Positions 7,558 through 16,000 are shown, counted from the first letter of the stretch. The stretch is 64,000 nt of DNA from Streptomyces sp. CBMA152 (GCF_014596475.1 NZ_MECJ01000029.1:124001-188000); one strand, 5' to 3'. Program-made: numbers and translations. Notes: a model not told the origin generated them from the sequence alone.

Positions 7558-8508
7558 ATGAACGACGTACGGCACACCATCACCGCCGCTGCCGCGCCGG
7601 AGACCGTGTACGAACTCCTCGCCGATGCCGTGCTGTGGCCGGTGAACTTCCATCCGACCATCCACGTCGAGAAGTTGGACGGGGACAGCCGGACCGAGCG
7701 CATCCGGATCTGGGCGCTCGCCGGAGACCAGACCAAGACGTGGACCTCGCGCCGGGAACTGGACCCCGAGGCGCTGCGCATCACCTTCCGGCAGGAAGTC
7801 TCCCAGCCGCCGGTCGCGTCGATGTCCGGAAGCTGGACCCTCACGGCCCTCCCCGACGGCGGTACCAAGATCGCTCTCGACCACAGCTACCGGGCGGTCG
7901 ACGACGACCCGGCGGGCCTGGCCTGGATCGCCGAGGTCACGGACCGCAACAGCCGTGCCGAGCTGGCGAATCTGAAGGCGCTCGCCGAGCAGGCCGATGC
8001 GGACTCGGCGCGCCGGCTGACCTTCGAGGACACCATCGTGGTGGACGGCGCCCGGGTGAGCGACGCGTACGCCTTCCTCTACGAGGCGTCGCGGTGGCCG
8101 GACCGGCTCCCGCACGTCTCCCGGATGGACCTGCAGGAGGACGAGCCGGGGGTCCAGGTCATGGAGATGGACACCGTCACCGCGGCCGGCGACCGGCACA
8201 CGACCAAGTCCGTACGGGTCTGCTTCGCCGATGAGCGCATCGTCTACAAGCAGACGGTGCTGCCCCCGCTGCTGTCGGCCCACACCGGTGAGTGGCGCGT
8301 GGTGGCCGTGGACGGTGGCGTCGCGATCACGTCGCAGCACACCGTGGTGATCAACCCCGAGGCCGTGGCGGGCATTCTCGGCGAAACCGCGACCGTGGCC
8401 GACGCCCTCGACTTCGCCCGCAACGCGCTCACCGGCAACAGCCGGATCACCCTGGAGCACGCCAAGGCGTTCGCCCAGGGCGAGGCATCCCCCGCCGCGC
8501 AGGACTGA
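7558..8508 (+). CDS. didomain polyketide aromatase/cyclase
   Basis: A 316-residue protein with two START/Bet v1-like cyclase domains, about residues 1-150 and 155-310. Each begins with a similar pattern (APETVYELLADAVLWP; RVSDAYAFLYEASRWP). Didomain ARO/CYCs act after KR reduction, closing and aromatising the first ring of C9-reduced polyketides, as ActVII does. The start ATG has a strong AAGGAG RBS. Together with the KR it shows that the product begins as a reduced, first-ring-aromatised chain. No separate second- or third-ring cyclase is visible in the window; it may lie to the left. Confidence 0.93.
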   Translation: MNDVRHTITAAAAPETVYELLADAVLWPVNFHPTIHVEKLDGDSRTERIRIWALAGDQTKTWTSRRELDPEALRITFRQEVSQPPVASMSGSWTLTALPDGGTKIALDHSYRAVDDDPAGLAWIAEVTDRNSRAELANLKALAEQADADSARRLTFEDTIVVDGARVSDAYAFLYEASRWPDRLPHVSRMDLQEDEPGVQVMEMDTVTAAGDRHTTKSVRVCFADERIVYKQTVLPPLLSAHTGEWRVVAVDGGVAITSQHTVVINPEAVAGILGETATVADALDFARNALTGNSRITLEHAKAFAQGEASPAAQD

Positions 8509-8517
8509 ACCAGTCCC

Positions 8518-9168
8518 ATGAACGCCGCCGTCACCGTCCACTGGGCGTATGCGGAGACGGACCCACGCTCCCAGGCCAGAGCGCTCCTGCGGAGCGCGGC
8601 CGCTGCCGCTGCCGCTGTCCGGCCGGTCGATGTGGTGATCGGCCGGGCGGCGTCCGGCCGACCGGAACTGGGCGGGGCCGCCACAGGGTGGCGCGCCGGC
8701 GTGAGCCACACCCGGGGTGTCGTGGCGGTCGCGCTCGCCGGGCCGCGCTCGCGGCTGTCGGGCATCGGAGTGGACGTGGAAGAAGTACGCCCGCTCGACG
8801 CGGTGACCCTCGCCGAGCGGTGGTTCACCCCTGACGAGGCGTCCTGGGTCCTGGCTCTGCCGCCCTCGCTGCGCCCGGTCGGCCTGCTGGACCTGTGGAC
8901 CCGCAAGGAGTCCGCGGGGAAGGCGGTCGGCCTTGGGCTCACCCGTGGCGGGCTGCGCAGGCCGGTGGGAAGCCCGCCACCGGGCACGCTCCCCAGCACC
9001 TCCCGGCAGCTGGCACCGCTGCCCGGCGATCCGGAACTGTCGGCCACCGTGCTGCCGGGCCCGCCCGGCTATGTGCTGTCCTGCGCCGTTTGGGGCCCCG
9101 ACGCCGTGACCGTGACCGCCGATGTCGCGGGAGACCAACGATCCATCCGGGATTCACGCAGAGAGTAG
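8518..9168 (+). CDS. 4'-phosphopantetheinyl transferase (Sfp type)
   Basis: A 216-residue enzyme that transfers phosphopantetheine from CoA to carrier-protein serines. Both signatures are present: GIGVDVE, with metal ligands Asp86 and Glu88, and WTRKESAGKA, with Glu131 and Lys135. The N-terminal half is degenerate, as is common in cluster-borne copies. It starts 9 nt after the cyclase stop and overlaps a possible GTG start of the next gene, so it is part of the same operon. It likely activates the cluster ACP. Some angucycline clusters carry a dedicated PPTase too, such as JadM. Confidence 0.92.
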   Translation: MNAAVTVHWAYAETDPRSQARALLRSAAAAAAAVRPVDVVIGRAASGRPELGGAATGWRAGVSHTRGVVAVALAGPRSRLSGIGVDVEEVRPLDAVTLAERWFTPDEASWVLALPPSLRPVGLLDLWTRKESAGKAVGLGLTRGGLRRPVGSPPPGTLPSTSRQLAPLPGDPELSATVLPGPPGYVLSCAVWGPDAVTVTADVAGDQRSIRDSRRE

Positions 9169-9176
9169 TGAACACG

Positions 9177-10745
9177 ATGCGAACTGCCGAGCACACCGCC
9201 TCTCACCACCGGCTTGCCGAACTGCAGGAGATCAAGCAGTCGGTCCGCGAGGGTCCGGATCCGGCGGCCACCGAACGCCAGCACGCCAAGGGCAAGCTCA
9301 CCGCGTACGAGCGGATCGAACTCCTGCTGGACGAGGGCTCGTTCACCGAGGTCGAGGCGCTCCGCAGACACCGGGCGACCGGCTTCGGCCTTGAACTGCG
9401 CCGCCCCCACACGGACGGGGTGGTGACCGGGTGGGGCACGGTGCACGGCCGTACCGTCTTCGTGTACGCGCACGACTTCCGGATCTTCGGCGGCGCGCTC
9501 GGCGAGGCTCACGCGACGAAGATCCACAAGATCATGGACATGGCCATCGCGGCCGGTGCCCCGCTGGTCTCCCTGAACGACGGCGCCGGCGCCCGTATCC
9601 AGGAGGGCGTCAGCGCCCTCGCCGGTTACGGCGGCATCTTCCAGCGCAACACGCGCGCCTCCGGTGTGATCCCGCAGATCTCCGTGATGCTCGGCCCCTG
9701 TGCGGGCGGCGCGGCCTACTCCCCGGCGCTCACCGACTTCGTCTTCATGGTCCGCGAGACCTCGCAGATGTTCATCACCGGTCCCGACGTGGTCCGCGCC
9801 GTCACGGGTGAGGAGATCAGCCAGAACGGCCTCGGCGGCGCGGACGTGCACGCGGGCACCTCCGGCGTGGCGCACGCCGCCTATGACGACGAGGAATCCT
9901 GCTTGGAGGACGTGCGCTTCCTCCTGTCGCTCCTGCCCGCCAACAACCGTGAACTCCCGCCCGCCGAGGAGTGCTCAGACCCGGCCGACCGGCGCGGCGA
10001 CGCACTGCTCGACCTGGTGCCGCAGGACCCCAACCGGGCCTATGACATGCGCGCGGTGATCGAGGAGGTCGTCGACGACGGCGAGTTCTTCGAGGTGCAC
10101 TCCGCCTGGGCCACCAACATCCTCTGTGCGCTTGCCCGACTGGACGGCCAGGTGGTCGGCATCGTCGCCAACCAGCCCTCGTCGCTCGCAGGGGTGCTGG
10201 ACATCACGGCGTCGGAGAAGGGCGCCCGCTTCATCCAGTTGTGCGACGCGTTCAACATCCCGCTGGTCTCGCTGGTCGACGTCCCTGGGTTCCTGCCCGG
10301 CGTGAACCAGGAGCACGGCGGCGTCATCCGGCACGGCGCGAAGCTGCTGTACGCGTACTGCAACGCCACCGTGCCGCGTATCCAGGTGATCCTGCGCAAG
10401 GCATACGGCGGCGCGTACATCGTCATGGATTCCCGTTCCATCGGAGCCGACATCTCCTTGGCCTGGCCGTCCAACGAGATCGCGGTGATGGGCGCGGAGG
10501 GCGCGGCGAACGTGATCTTCCGGCGTGAGATCGCATCCTCTGACGACCCCGACGCGGTGCGGCAACAGAAGATCAAGGAGTACCAGACAGAGCTGATGCA
10601 CCCTTACTACGCGGCGGAGCGGGGGCTGGTGGATGACGTCATCGACCCGCGCGACACCAGGTCGGTCCTGATCCGCTCCCTCGCGATGCTGCGCAGCAAG
10701 CACGCCGATCTGCCGTCGCGCAAGCACGGCAACCCTCCGCTGTGA
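9177..10745 (+). CDS. acyl-CoA carboxylase beta subunit (carboxyltransferase)
   Basis: A 522-residue carboxyltransferase of the AccD/PccB family, which moves CO2 from biotin to acetyl- or propionyl-CoA. Both crotonase-like halves are present, with the CoA-site motif SLNDGAGARIQEG, the GPCAGGAAYSPAL oxyanion region and the C-terminal biotin-side KAYGGAYIVM. An in-frame GTG at 9168 overlapping the PPTase stop is an equally possible start. Its place inside the PKS operon indicates a dedicated malonyl-CoA supply. The residue that selects acetyl versus propionyl substrates was not assigned. Confidence 0.93.
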   Translation: MRTAEHTASHHRLAELQEIKQSVREGPDPAATERQHAKGKLTAYERIELLLDEGSFTEVEALRRHRATGFGLELRRPHTDGVVTGWGTVHGRTVFVYAHDFRIFGGALGEAHATKIHKIMDMAIAAGAPLVSLNDGAGARIQEGVSALAGYGGIFQRNTRASGVIPQISVMLGPCAGGAAYSPALTDFVFMVRETSQMFITGPDVVRAVTGEEISQNGLGGADVHAGTSGVAHAAYDDEESCLEDVRFLLSLLPANNRELPPAEECSDPADRRGDALLDLVPQDPNRAYDMRAVIEEVVDDGEFFEVHSAWATNILCALARLDGQVVGIVANQPSSLAGVLDITASEKGARFIQLCDAFNIPLVSLVDVPGFLPGVNQEHGGVIRHGAKLLYAYCNATVPRIQVILRKAYGGAYIVMDSRSIGADISLAWPSNEIAVMGAEGAANVIFRREIASSDDPDAVRQQKIKEYQTELMHPYYAAERGLVDDVIDPRDTRSVLIRSLAMLRSKHADLPSRKHGNPPL

Positions 10746-10975
10746 CGCCGGGCGGCCCGGTCGACATCCGGGTGCTCCACGGGAATCCGAACGACGAGGA
10801 ACTGGCCCTGCTGGTCCTCGTGTTGCGCGGCATGGCCTTGAACAGGGCGGCCGTGCCCAACCGGCCCGGCACCACGACGGCCGGCTGGGGAGAGACACAA
10901 CAGGTCGGCCACTGGTCGGCGGGCTCATGGAGAGTCCGTTCCCGGGGCATGGAGAGGGGGAGCCGTCGTGCGTAA
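10742..10975 (+). CDS. acyl-CoA carboxylase epsilon subunit
   Basis: A 77-residue small protein whose N-terminal IRVLHGNPNDEELALLVLVL is the signature of the actinobacterial AccE/PccE epsilon subunit. That subunit stabilises the alpha-beta carboxylase complex. The rest is polar and ends in an Arg-rich tail. It starts at GTG overlapping the beta stop (GTGA) and its end overlaps the alpha start by 8 nt, so all three subunits are coupled. The family match rests on the short conserved block and the context. Confidence 0.85.
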   Translation: MTPGGPVDIRVLHGNPNDEELALLVLVLRGMALNRAAVPNRPGTTTAGWGETQQVGHWSAGSWRVRSRGMERGSRRA

Positions 10976-12725
10976 GGTGCTGATCGCCAACCGTGGCGAA
11001 ATCGCTGTCCGGGTCGCCCGCGCGTGCCGGGATGCCGGCATCGCGAGTGTGGCGGTGTACGCGGATCCGGATCGGGACGCGCTGCATGTGCGCGCGGCCG
11101 ACGAGGCTTATGCGCTGCGTGGGGACACCCCGGCGTCGACCTATCTGGACATGGCCAAGGTGCTGGCGGCGGCCGCGGAGTCGCAGGCGGACGCGGTCCA
11201 CCCGGGTTACGGGTTCCTGTCGGAGAACGCCGACTTCGCGCAGGCCGTCCTCGACGCCGGCCTGACCTGGATCGGCCCGCCCCCGCAGGCGATCCGCGAT
11301 CTGGGTGACAAGGTCGCGGCCCGGCATATCGCGCAGCGGGCGGGTGCGCCGCTGGTGGCGGGTACTCCCGACCCGGTTGCAGGTGCCCATGAGGTCGTCG
11401 CCTTCGCCGAGGAGCACGGCCTGCCGATCGCGATCAAGGCGGCCTTCGGCGGCGGCGGACGCGGCCTCAAGGTCGCCCGCACCCTCGAAGAAGTCCCCGA
11501 ACTCTACGAGTCGGCCGTCCGCGAGGCCGTTGCGGCGTTCGGGCGGGGCGAGTGCTTCGTGGAGCGCTACCTCGACAAGCCCCGCCACGTCGAGACCCAG
11601 TGCCTCGCAGACACCCACGGCAACGTCGTGGTCGTCTCCACCCGCGACTGCTCGCTCCAGCGCCGCCACCAGAAGCTGGTGGAAGAGGCCCCCGCACCGT
11701 TCCTCTCCCCGGAGCAGAACGCGCAGCTCTACAGCGCGTCGAAGGCGATCCTGAAGGAAGCCGGCTACGTCGGCGCGGGCACCGTCGAGTTCCTCGTCGG
11801 CGTGGACGGCACGATCTCCTTCCTTGAGGTCAACACCCGCCTCCAGGTCGAACACCCGGTCACCGAAGAAGTCACCGGCATCGACCTGGTCCGCGAGATG
11901 TTCCGCATCGCCGACGGCGAAGCCCTCGGCTACACCGACCCGCCGGTGCGCGGGCACTCCTTCGAGTTCCGCATCAACGGTGAGGATCCGGGGCGGGGCT
12001 TCCTGCCCGCGCCGGGCACGGTCACGCGGTTCGACGGGCCGTCGGGCCCCGGCGTGCGCCTGGACGCGGGCGTCGAGTCCGGCAGCGTGATCGGCCCGGC
12101 CTGGGACTCCCTGCTCGCCAAGCTCATCGTCACCGGGGCGAGTCGTGAGCAGGCGTTGCAGCGGGCTGTGCGGGCGTTGGGCGAGTTTCAGGTGGAGGGG
12201 ATGGCCACGGCGATTCCCTTCCACCGTGCGGTGGTCGTCGACCCGTCCTTCACCGCCGATCCGTTTGCGGTGCACACGCGGTGGATCGAGACGGAGTTCG
12301 TCAACGACATCCCCGCGTTCACGGGTGGGGCGGTCGACACCGAGGACGAGCCCGTCCGGGAATCCGTGGTCGTCGAGGTCGGCACCAGACGATTGGAGGT
12401 CTCGCTGCCCGCTTCGCTGGGCATGACGTTCGCCCGTACCGGCGCGGTCGGCAGCGGCAGTGCGAAGCCCCAACGGCGGGCGGCGAAGAAGGCTGGGGCC
12501 GCGGTCTCGGGCGACTCGCTCACCTCGCCGATGCAGGGCACCATCGTGAAGGTTGCCGTCGAGGAGGGTCAGCAGGTCACCGAGGGCGAGCTCGTCGTCG
12601 TCCTGGAGGCGATGAAGATGGAACAGCCACTCAACGCGCATCGCTCCGGGACCATCAAGGGCCTCACTGCCGAGATCGGCGCATCCCTGGGCTCCGGCGC
12701 CCTCGTCTGTGAAATCAAGGACTGA
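10968..12725 (+). CDS. acyl-CoA carboxylase alpha subunit (biotin carboxylase + BCCP)
   Basis: A 585-residue fusion. The N-terminal ATP-grasp biotin carboxylase spans about 1-450 (KVLIANRGEIAVR start, GGGGRGLKVA ATP loop, EVNTRLQVEHPVTE catalytic block). The C-terminal biotin carrier domain is about 510-585, with the biotinylated Lys550 in EAMKM. It carboxylates biotin, which the beta subunit then uses to make malonyl-CoA. The GTG start lies in the overlap with AccE. The perfect palindrome that follows marks the operon end. This makes a full three-subunit ACCase devoted to the polyketide genes. Confidence 0.95.
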   Translation: MRKVLIANRGEIAVRVARACRDAGIASVAVYADPDRDALHVRAADEAYALRGDTPASTYLDMAKVLAAAAESQADAVHPGYGFLSENADFAQAVLDAGLTWIGPPPQAIRDLGDKVAARHIAQRAGAPLVAGTPDPVAGAHEVVAFAEEHGLPIAIKAAFGGGGRGLKVARTLEEVPELYESAVREAVAAFGRGECFVERYLDKPRHVETQCLADTHGNVVVVSTRDCSLQRRHQKLVEEAPAPFLSPEQNAQLYSASKAILKEAGYVGAGTVEFLVGVDGTISFLEVNTRLQVEHPVTEEVTGIDLVREMFRIADGEALGYTDPPVRGHSFEFRINGEDPGRGFLPAPGTVTRFDGPSGPGVRLDAGVESGSVIGPAWDSLLAKLIVTGASREQALQRAVRALGEFQVEGMATAIPFHRAVVVDPSFTADPFAVHTRWIETEFVNDIPAFTGGAVDTEDEPVRESVVVEVGTRRLEVSLPASLGMTFARTGAVGSGSAKPQRRAAKKAGAAVSGDSLTSPMQGTIVKVAVEEGQQVTEGELVVVLEAMKMEQPLNAHRSGTIKGLTAEIGASLGSGALVCEIKD

Positions 12726-12740
12726 CGGCACTGAAAACGG

Positions 12741-12774
12741 CGAGGTCGGCAGCTGCATGCAGCTGCCGACCTCG
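12741..12774 (+). terminator. perfect 34-bp palindrome terminator
   Basis: Positions 12741-12757 are exactly the reverse complement of 12758-12774 (CGAGGTCGGCAGCTGCA and its partner), with no spacer. It sits 16 nt after the ACCase alpha stop and is convergent with the SARP gene, so it probably terminates both directions. AT-rich sequence follows. Confidence 0.8.
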
Positions 12775-12955
12775 TGATATGTGCCTCATTGAGAGGTGCT
12801 GGGAATTGTGCAACCCCATACCATTATTTTGTCCGGATTTTAATTTCCCTCAGTCTGCTGACGGTGATGGGCGGACATCGTTCCCCGTTAGTCGAACAGC
12901 ATCCGCTCCGGAGTCCTAAATGGAGGTCGTTCCCTCCGTTTTCCCCGTGGGGAAT

Positions 12956-13741
12956 TCAGTGTCCGCCCGCCAGGGAGACGTCACCGGAAAGAATGCGCTG
13001 ATGGATGTTCCTGACGCGCGGTGACGGGTCCATGCCCAGTTCTGTCCGCAGGTTCTTGTGAAGTTTACGGAACGTCTCCAGCGCCTGTCCTGGCCGCCCT
13101 GCGCGGTACAGGGAAATCATGAGAAGAGAGTGAGTGTTCTCATGCAGCGGATTCTGGATGGCCAGCCCGGAAAGTTCGCCGATCAGCTGATGATGGTGGC
13201 CGAGGCGCAAATCGGCCTCGATGCGCTGCTCGACGGCGAACATGCGGGCCTCCTCCAGGGAGGTGCGGTGGGCAAGGAGCTGCGGACCGACCCGGACGTC
13301 CGCCAGCGCGGGGCCACGCCACATCTGCAGGGCTCGCTGCAGGGACATCGACGCTCGTTGGTTGTCACCGTCCGCGAGCGCCTTGCGCCCTTGTTCCGCG
13401 TGCCGGGTGAAGGCGTCGGCGTCCAGCTCTCCTTCGCCCCACGGCGCCAAGTGGTAGCCCCAGCCCGCGAAAGGCAGCACGTCTCGGGCGACTTCCTCGG
13501 CACTGATCTGCAGGCTTACGGCGAGTGAACGCCTCAGCAGGACGATGTAGGTCTGCACGACCGTCATCGCACTGGCCGGCGGATTGTGCTCCCACAATTC
13601 GTCGACGAGTTGCTCCACCGGTACGACGTGACCGGAGCGGACGGCGAGCAGGGCCAGCAGTTGGCGAGGCTTTGGCGCGGTCGGGGCCGCTTCGCGGCCC
13701 GCTGAGCTGACGGTAAGTGGCCCGAGTATTCCGATGTCCAT
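12956..13741 (-). CDS. SARP-family pathway activator
   Basis: A 261-residue Streptomyces antibiotic regulatory protein of the short ActII-ORF4/RedD type. It has an OmpR-like winged helix at about residues 1-95 (MDIGILGPL start, PKPRQLLALLAV) and a BTAD helical domain at about 100-245 (ending near YRAGRPGQALETF). The ATG has a strong GGGGGAAG RBS. The frame stays open far upstream, but that part has no fold or RBS. It is convergent with the ACCase operon. It is expected to recruit RNA polymerase at the 11-bp heptads before KS-alpha. No TTA codon was found in its frame. Confidence 0.93.
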   Translation of the reverse strand: MDIGILGPLTVSSAGREAAPTAPKPRQLLALLAVRSGHVVPVEQLVDELWEHNPPASAMTVVQTYIVLLRRSLAVSLQISAEEVARDVLPFAGWGYHLAPWGEGELDADAFTRHAEQGRKALADGDNQRASMSLQRALQMWRGPALADVRVGPQLLAHRTSLEEARMFAVEQRIEADLRLGHHHQLIGELSGLAIQNPLHENTHSLLMISLYRAGRPGQALETFRKLHKNLRTELGMDPSPRVRNIHQRILSGDVSLAGGH

Positions 13742-13842
13742 TTCTTCCCCCTGGCTGTACGCGTATGGCGCGACGTGCCGACATCGCAGGGTGGGAGGAA
13801 CCGGCTGCGATGGCGATCTTCCCCCCCTGGATGATCGCTTGA

Positions 13843-13873
13843 ACGATACGATAGTTAACCTGTCACCTGTCAA
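13843..13873 (-). promoter_or_regulatory. probable promoter of the SARP gene
   Basis: On the minus strand a perfect TTGACA -35 (13868-13873) precedes -10-like hexamers TATCGT at 13848-13853 and 13843-13848 (14- or 19-bp spacer). An inverted repeat CACCT/AGGTG (13864-13868, 13873-13877) overlaps the -35 and could be an operator. The leader would be about 95 nt. This stretch is clearly AT-richer than its surroundings. Confidence 0.45.
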
Positions 13874-13877
13874 GGTG

Positions 13878-14207
13878 AATCGGATTGGTACCGGTCCGGT
13901 TGGGGCTGCGGCAGCAGCCCTGTGCGACGCCTTCATCTGTGCGTGATGCGCACCGGCTCCGCGGTTGATGTAATTCGGTGAATCCTGAGGTCTTCTGGGT
14001 GTAGTTTCCGGTCGCCACACCCTCGGTTGTAGATCTGCGATGGAACTGTTGGATGTTGGTCTACGCGTGTAGTCAACTGCCTTATATCTGCGCTCAGTTG
14101 TGGGATGTGCCGCCTGCCTGGCGCCACTGTCCGGCGACAGGCAGGCGAATGCGCGGGTGAGTGGATGCCGGCGGGCGCGTACGTGCTGGTCAGGGTGGCT
14201 CCACGGC
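13878..14207. other. non-coding, AT-richer gap at the cluster boundary
   Basis: About 330 nt between the SARP promoter and the boundary hairpin. Base composition is noticeably less GC-rich than the flanks, and no ORF with an RBS or fold was found. It may be relic sequence at the junction between the acquired PKS cluster and the core genome. Confidence 0.5.
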
Positions 14208-14259
14208 ACGACGAAGGCGGGTGGCGTAGACCCTGGTCTACGCCACCCGCCTTCGTCGT
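14208..14259 (-). terminator. very long perfect hairpin (25-bp stem)
   Basis: 14208-14232 pairs perfectly with 14235-14259, leaving only 2 nt between arms. It lies 24 nt after the DUF5324 stop, read from the minus strand, and forms a strong terminator between the core genes and the SARP gene. Confidence 0.85.
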
Positions 14260-14283
14260 ATGTACGGCCATGAGGGGCCGAGG

Positions 14284-14988
14284 TCAGTGCCTGCCGTCGC
14301 GGTCCTCGGAGCCGTACTCGGCCTCCTCCTCGGCCTGCTTGGCCTCGACCTCGGGGTCCAGGACCGCGCGGTCGGCGCCGTCCACCGAGGAGAGCGGGGG
14401 GCGGTCGGCGACCTCGGTGGGGGCGGGGGGCTCGACCAGCCAGTCCGGGTTGGCCTGCTTGTCCCACCACTTCCAGGCGGCGACGGCGCCGCCCGCCAGG
14501 ACGCCGAGCACCGCGAGGCCCTTGACCAGGCGTCCGGCCCGGGCCCGGCGCTGCTGCTTCTTCGCCAGCTTCTGGATCTGGCGCGGCGAGACCTGGCCGC
14601 GCAGCGCCGCCAGGGCGGCCGTGGAGCGGGCGATCGCCTCCTCGCGCACCGGCTGGGCGGCGGCGACCGCCTGGCTGACGCGGGGCGCCGTGTAGTCGGC
14701 GGCCTGGCGGGCGGCCCGGCGGGAGCGGGCGGCGGCCTGCCGGGCGACCTCGTCGACCTTCGGCGGCACATGCGGCGCCAGATAGGCGTCGTACTGGAGG
14801 TGGGCCTGGCCGCGCGCCTGCTGGGCGGCCTTGGACACCTTGGGCGCGATGCGTACGCGCGCCTCGTGGGCGTAGTGCGCGGCCTGGTTCCTGGCCGAGT
14901 CGGTGTAGGGCGCCACCACTTCCGCGGCGTGCACGATGCTGTCCTTCGCCGAGCCGGTCGCGGCGCGCACGCTCTCCATGCGGGTCAC
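14284..14988 (-). CDS. DUF5324 family protein
   Basis: A 234-residue protein typical of Streptomyces, of unknown function. The N-terminal half is Ala/Arg-rich and helical (MESVRAATGSAKD start, many A-x-x-A repeats). One membrane segment lies at about residues 155-175 (LVKGLAVLGVLAGGAVAAW), followed by an acidic tail ending EYGSEDRDGRH. The GTG start is set by an excellent AAGGAGGAGG RBS; the longer open frame upstream lacks one. It is divergent from the cyclophilin gene. The helical N-terminal part resembles apolipoprotein/LEA-like amphipathic repeats, but no function is claimed. Confidence 0.85.
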   Translation of the reverse strand: MTRMESVRAATGSAKDSIVHAAEVVAPYTDSARNQAAHYAHEARVRIAPKVSKAAQQARGQAHLQYDAYLAPHVPPKVDEVARQAAARSRRAARQAADYTAPRVSQAVAAAQPVREEAIARSTAALAALRGQVSPRQIQKLAKKQQRRARAGRLVKGLAVLGVLAGGAVAAWKWWDKQANPDWLVEPPAPTEVADRPPLSSVDGADRAVLDPEVEAKQAEEEAEYGSEDRDGRH

Positions 14989-15336
14989 GTGATCCTCCTC
15001 CTTGGTGGCGGGGTCAGGGCGGTGCGGGGCGCTCCAGGGGGATGGCCCCGGAATGAGCACTGTGTCGCCTTTCCACCCATCTCGAAATCATGCCTGTCGG
15101 ACGAGTACCCGGCATGCGCGCAATGGCATCCGGGTCAAACGGGGCGGCTTCGGGTGACGCGCGGGCGACAAGGCGCAACGGCGGTGCGAGGGGAGCTCGC
15201 GCTCGACAATGCCACGGTTCGCCCCGGGGCGCGCCCGTTCTGCGGGGATCGACGGGCACTCGCGTGCTTTTCCTTGCCGCGGGCCGCTCCGTGCGAGGAT
15301 CGTGGGACGTCAGCGCAGACCGAAGGAAGGCAGACC
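14989..15336. other. divergent intergenic region, DUF5324 / cyclophilin
   Basis: 348 nt holding the two divergent promoters. I see no convincing -10/-35 pair, repeat or ORF. The GC content is as high as in neighbouring genes. Confidence 0.4.
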
Positions 15337-15870
15337 GTGGCCGAGCAGCTTTACGCCACCCTGAAGACCAACCAAGGGGACATCGAGATCCGGCTTCTGC
15401 CGAACCACGCCCCCAAGACGGTCCGCAACTTTGTGGAGCTCGCCAAGGGCGAGCGCGAGTGGACGCACCCGGCGACCGGCAAGAAGTCCACGGACCGCCT
15501 CTACGACGGCACGGTCTTCCACCGGGTGATCAGCGGCTTCATGATCCAGGGCGGCGACCCGCTGGGCAACGGCACCGGCGGCCCGGGCTACGAGTTCGCC
15601 GACGAGTTCCACCCGGAGCTGGCCTTCGACAAGCCGTACCTGCTGGCCATGGCGAACGCCGGACCGGCCACCAACGGCTCGCAGTTCTTCATCACGGTGT
15701 CCCCCACCGCGTGGCTGACCCGTAAGCACACGATCTTCGGCGAGGTCACCAACGACGCCAGCAGGAAGGTCGTGGACGCCATCGCGGGCACCGCGACCAA
15801 CCCGCGCACCGAGCGTCCGGTCAACGACGTGGTCATCGAGTCGGTCGTCGTCGAGTCCCGCGAGGGCTGA
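15337..15870 (+). CDS. cyclophilin-type peptidyl-prolyl isomerase
   Basis: A 177-residue cytoplasmic cyclophilin that catalyses proline cis-trans isomerisation in folding. Core motifs are visible: the catalytic Arg in FHRVISGFMIQGGDP, the GTGGPGYEF loop, MANAGPATNGSQFFI and the KHTIFGEV end. The GTG start follows GAAGGAAGG. The open frame extends 1 kb upstream but that extension has no RBS or family match, so it was not used. A hairpin after the gene and a separate RBS for the rhomboid gene suggest loosely linked transcription. Confidence 0.95.
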   Translation: MAEQLYATLKTNQGDIEIRLLPNHAPKTVRNFVELAKGEREWTHPATGKKSTDRLYDGTVFHRVISGFMIQGGDPLGNGTGGPGYEFADEFHPELAFDKPYLLAMANAGPATNGSQFFITVSPTAWLTRKHTIFGEVTNDASRKVVDAIAGTATNPRTERPVNDVVIESVVVESREG

Positions 15871-15901
15871 CGCCCGAAACGACCCGTTCGAGGGGAACCA
15901 A

Positions 15902-15939
15902 CCGCCCCGCCCGTCCGTATGACGTGACGAGCGGGGCGG
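15902..15939 (+). terminator. hairpin between cyclophilin and rhomboid genes
   Basis: CCGCCCCGC (15902-15910) pairs with GCGGGGCGG (15931-15939) across 20 nt. It is plausibly a terminator for the cyclophilin transcript. Confidence 0.5.
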
Positions 15940-16000
15940 CGCGATGCCGTACAGCCCGCACCCGAGTACGCCGTACCCGCACCCGAGCACAAGGAGCCCG

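Noticed and set aside
9975..12758. Long open frame on the minus strand (over 900 codons) opposite the carboxylase genes
   Set aside because: It is antisense to two clear carboxylase genes. In >70% GC DNA, strong third-base bias leaves long open antisense frames. No family pattern or RBS was seen.
13714..13716. A possible TTA codon in the SARP gene (TAA on the + strand)
   Set aside because: The triplet is out of the SARP reading frame; the codons there are CTT and ACC.
14260..15336. Extension of the cyclophilin frame by 359 codons upstream
   Set aside because: It is opposite DUF5324 and lacks an RBS; the GTG at 15337 has a strong RBS and gives the normal family length.
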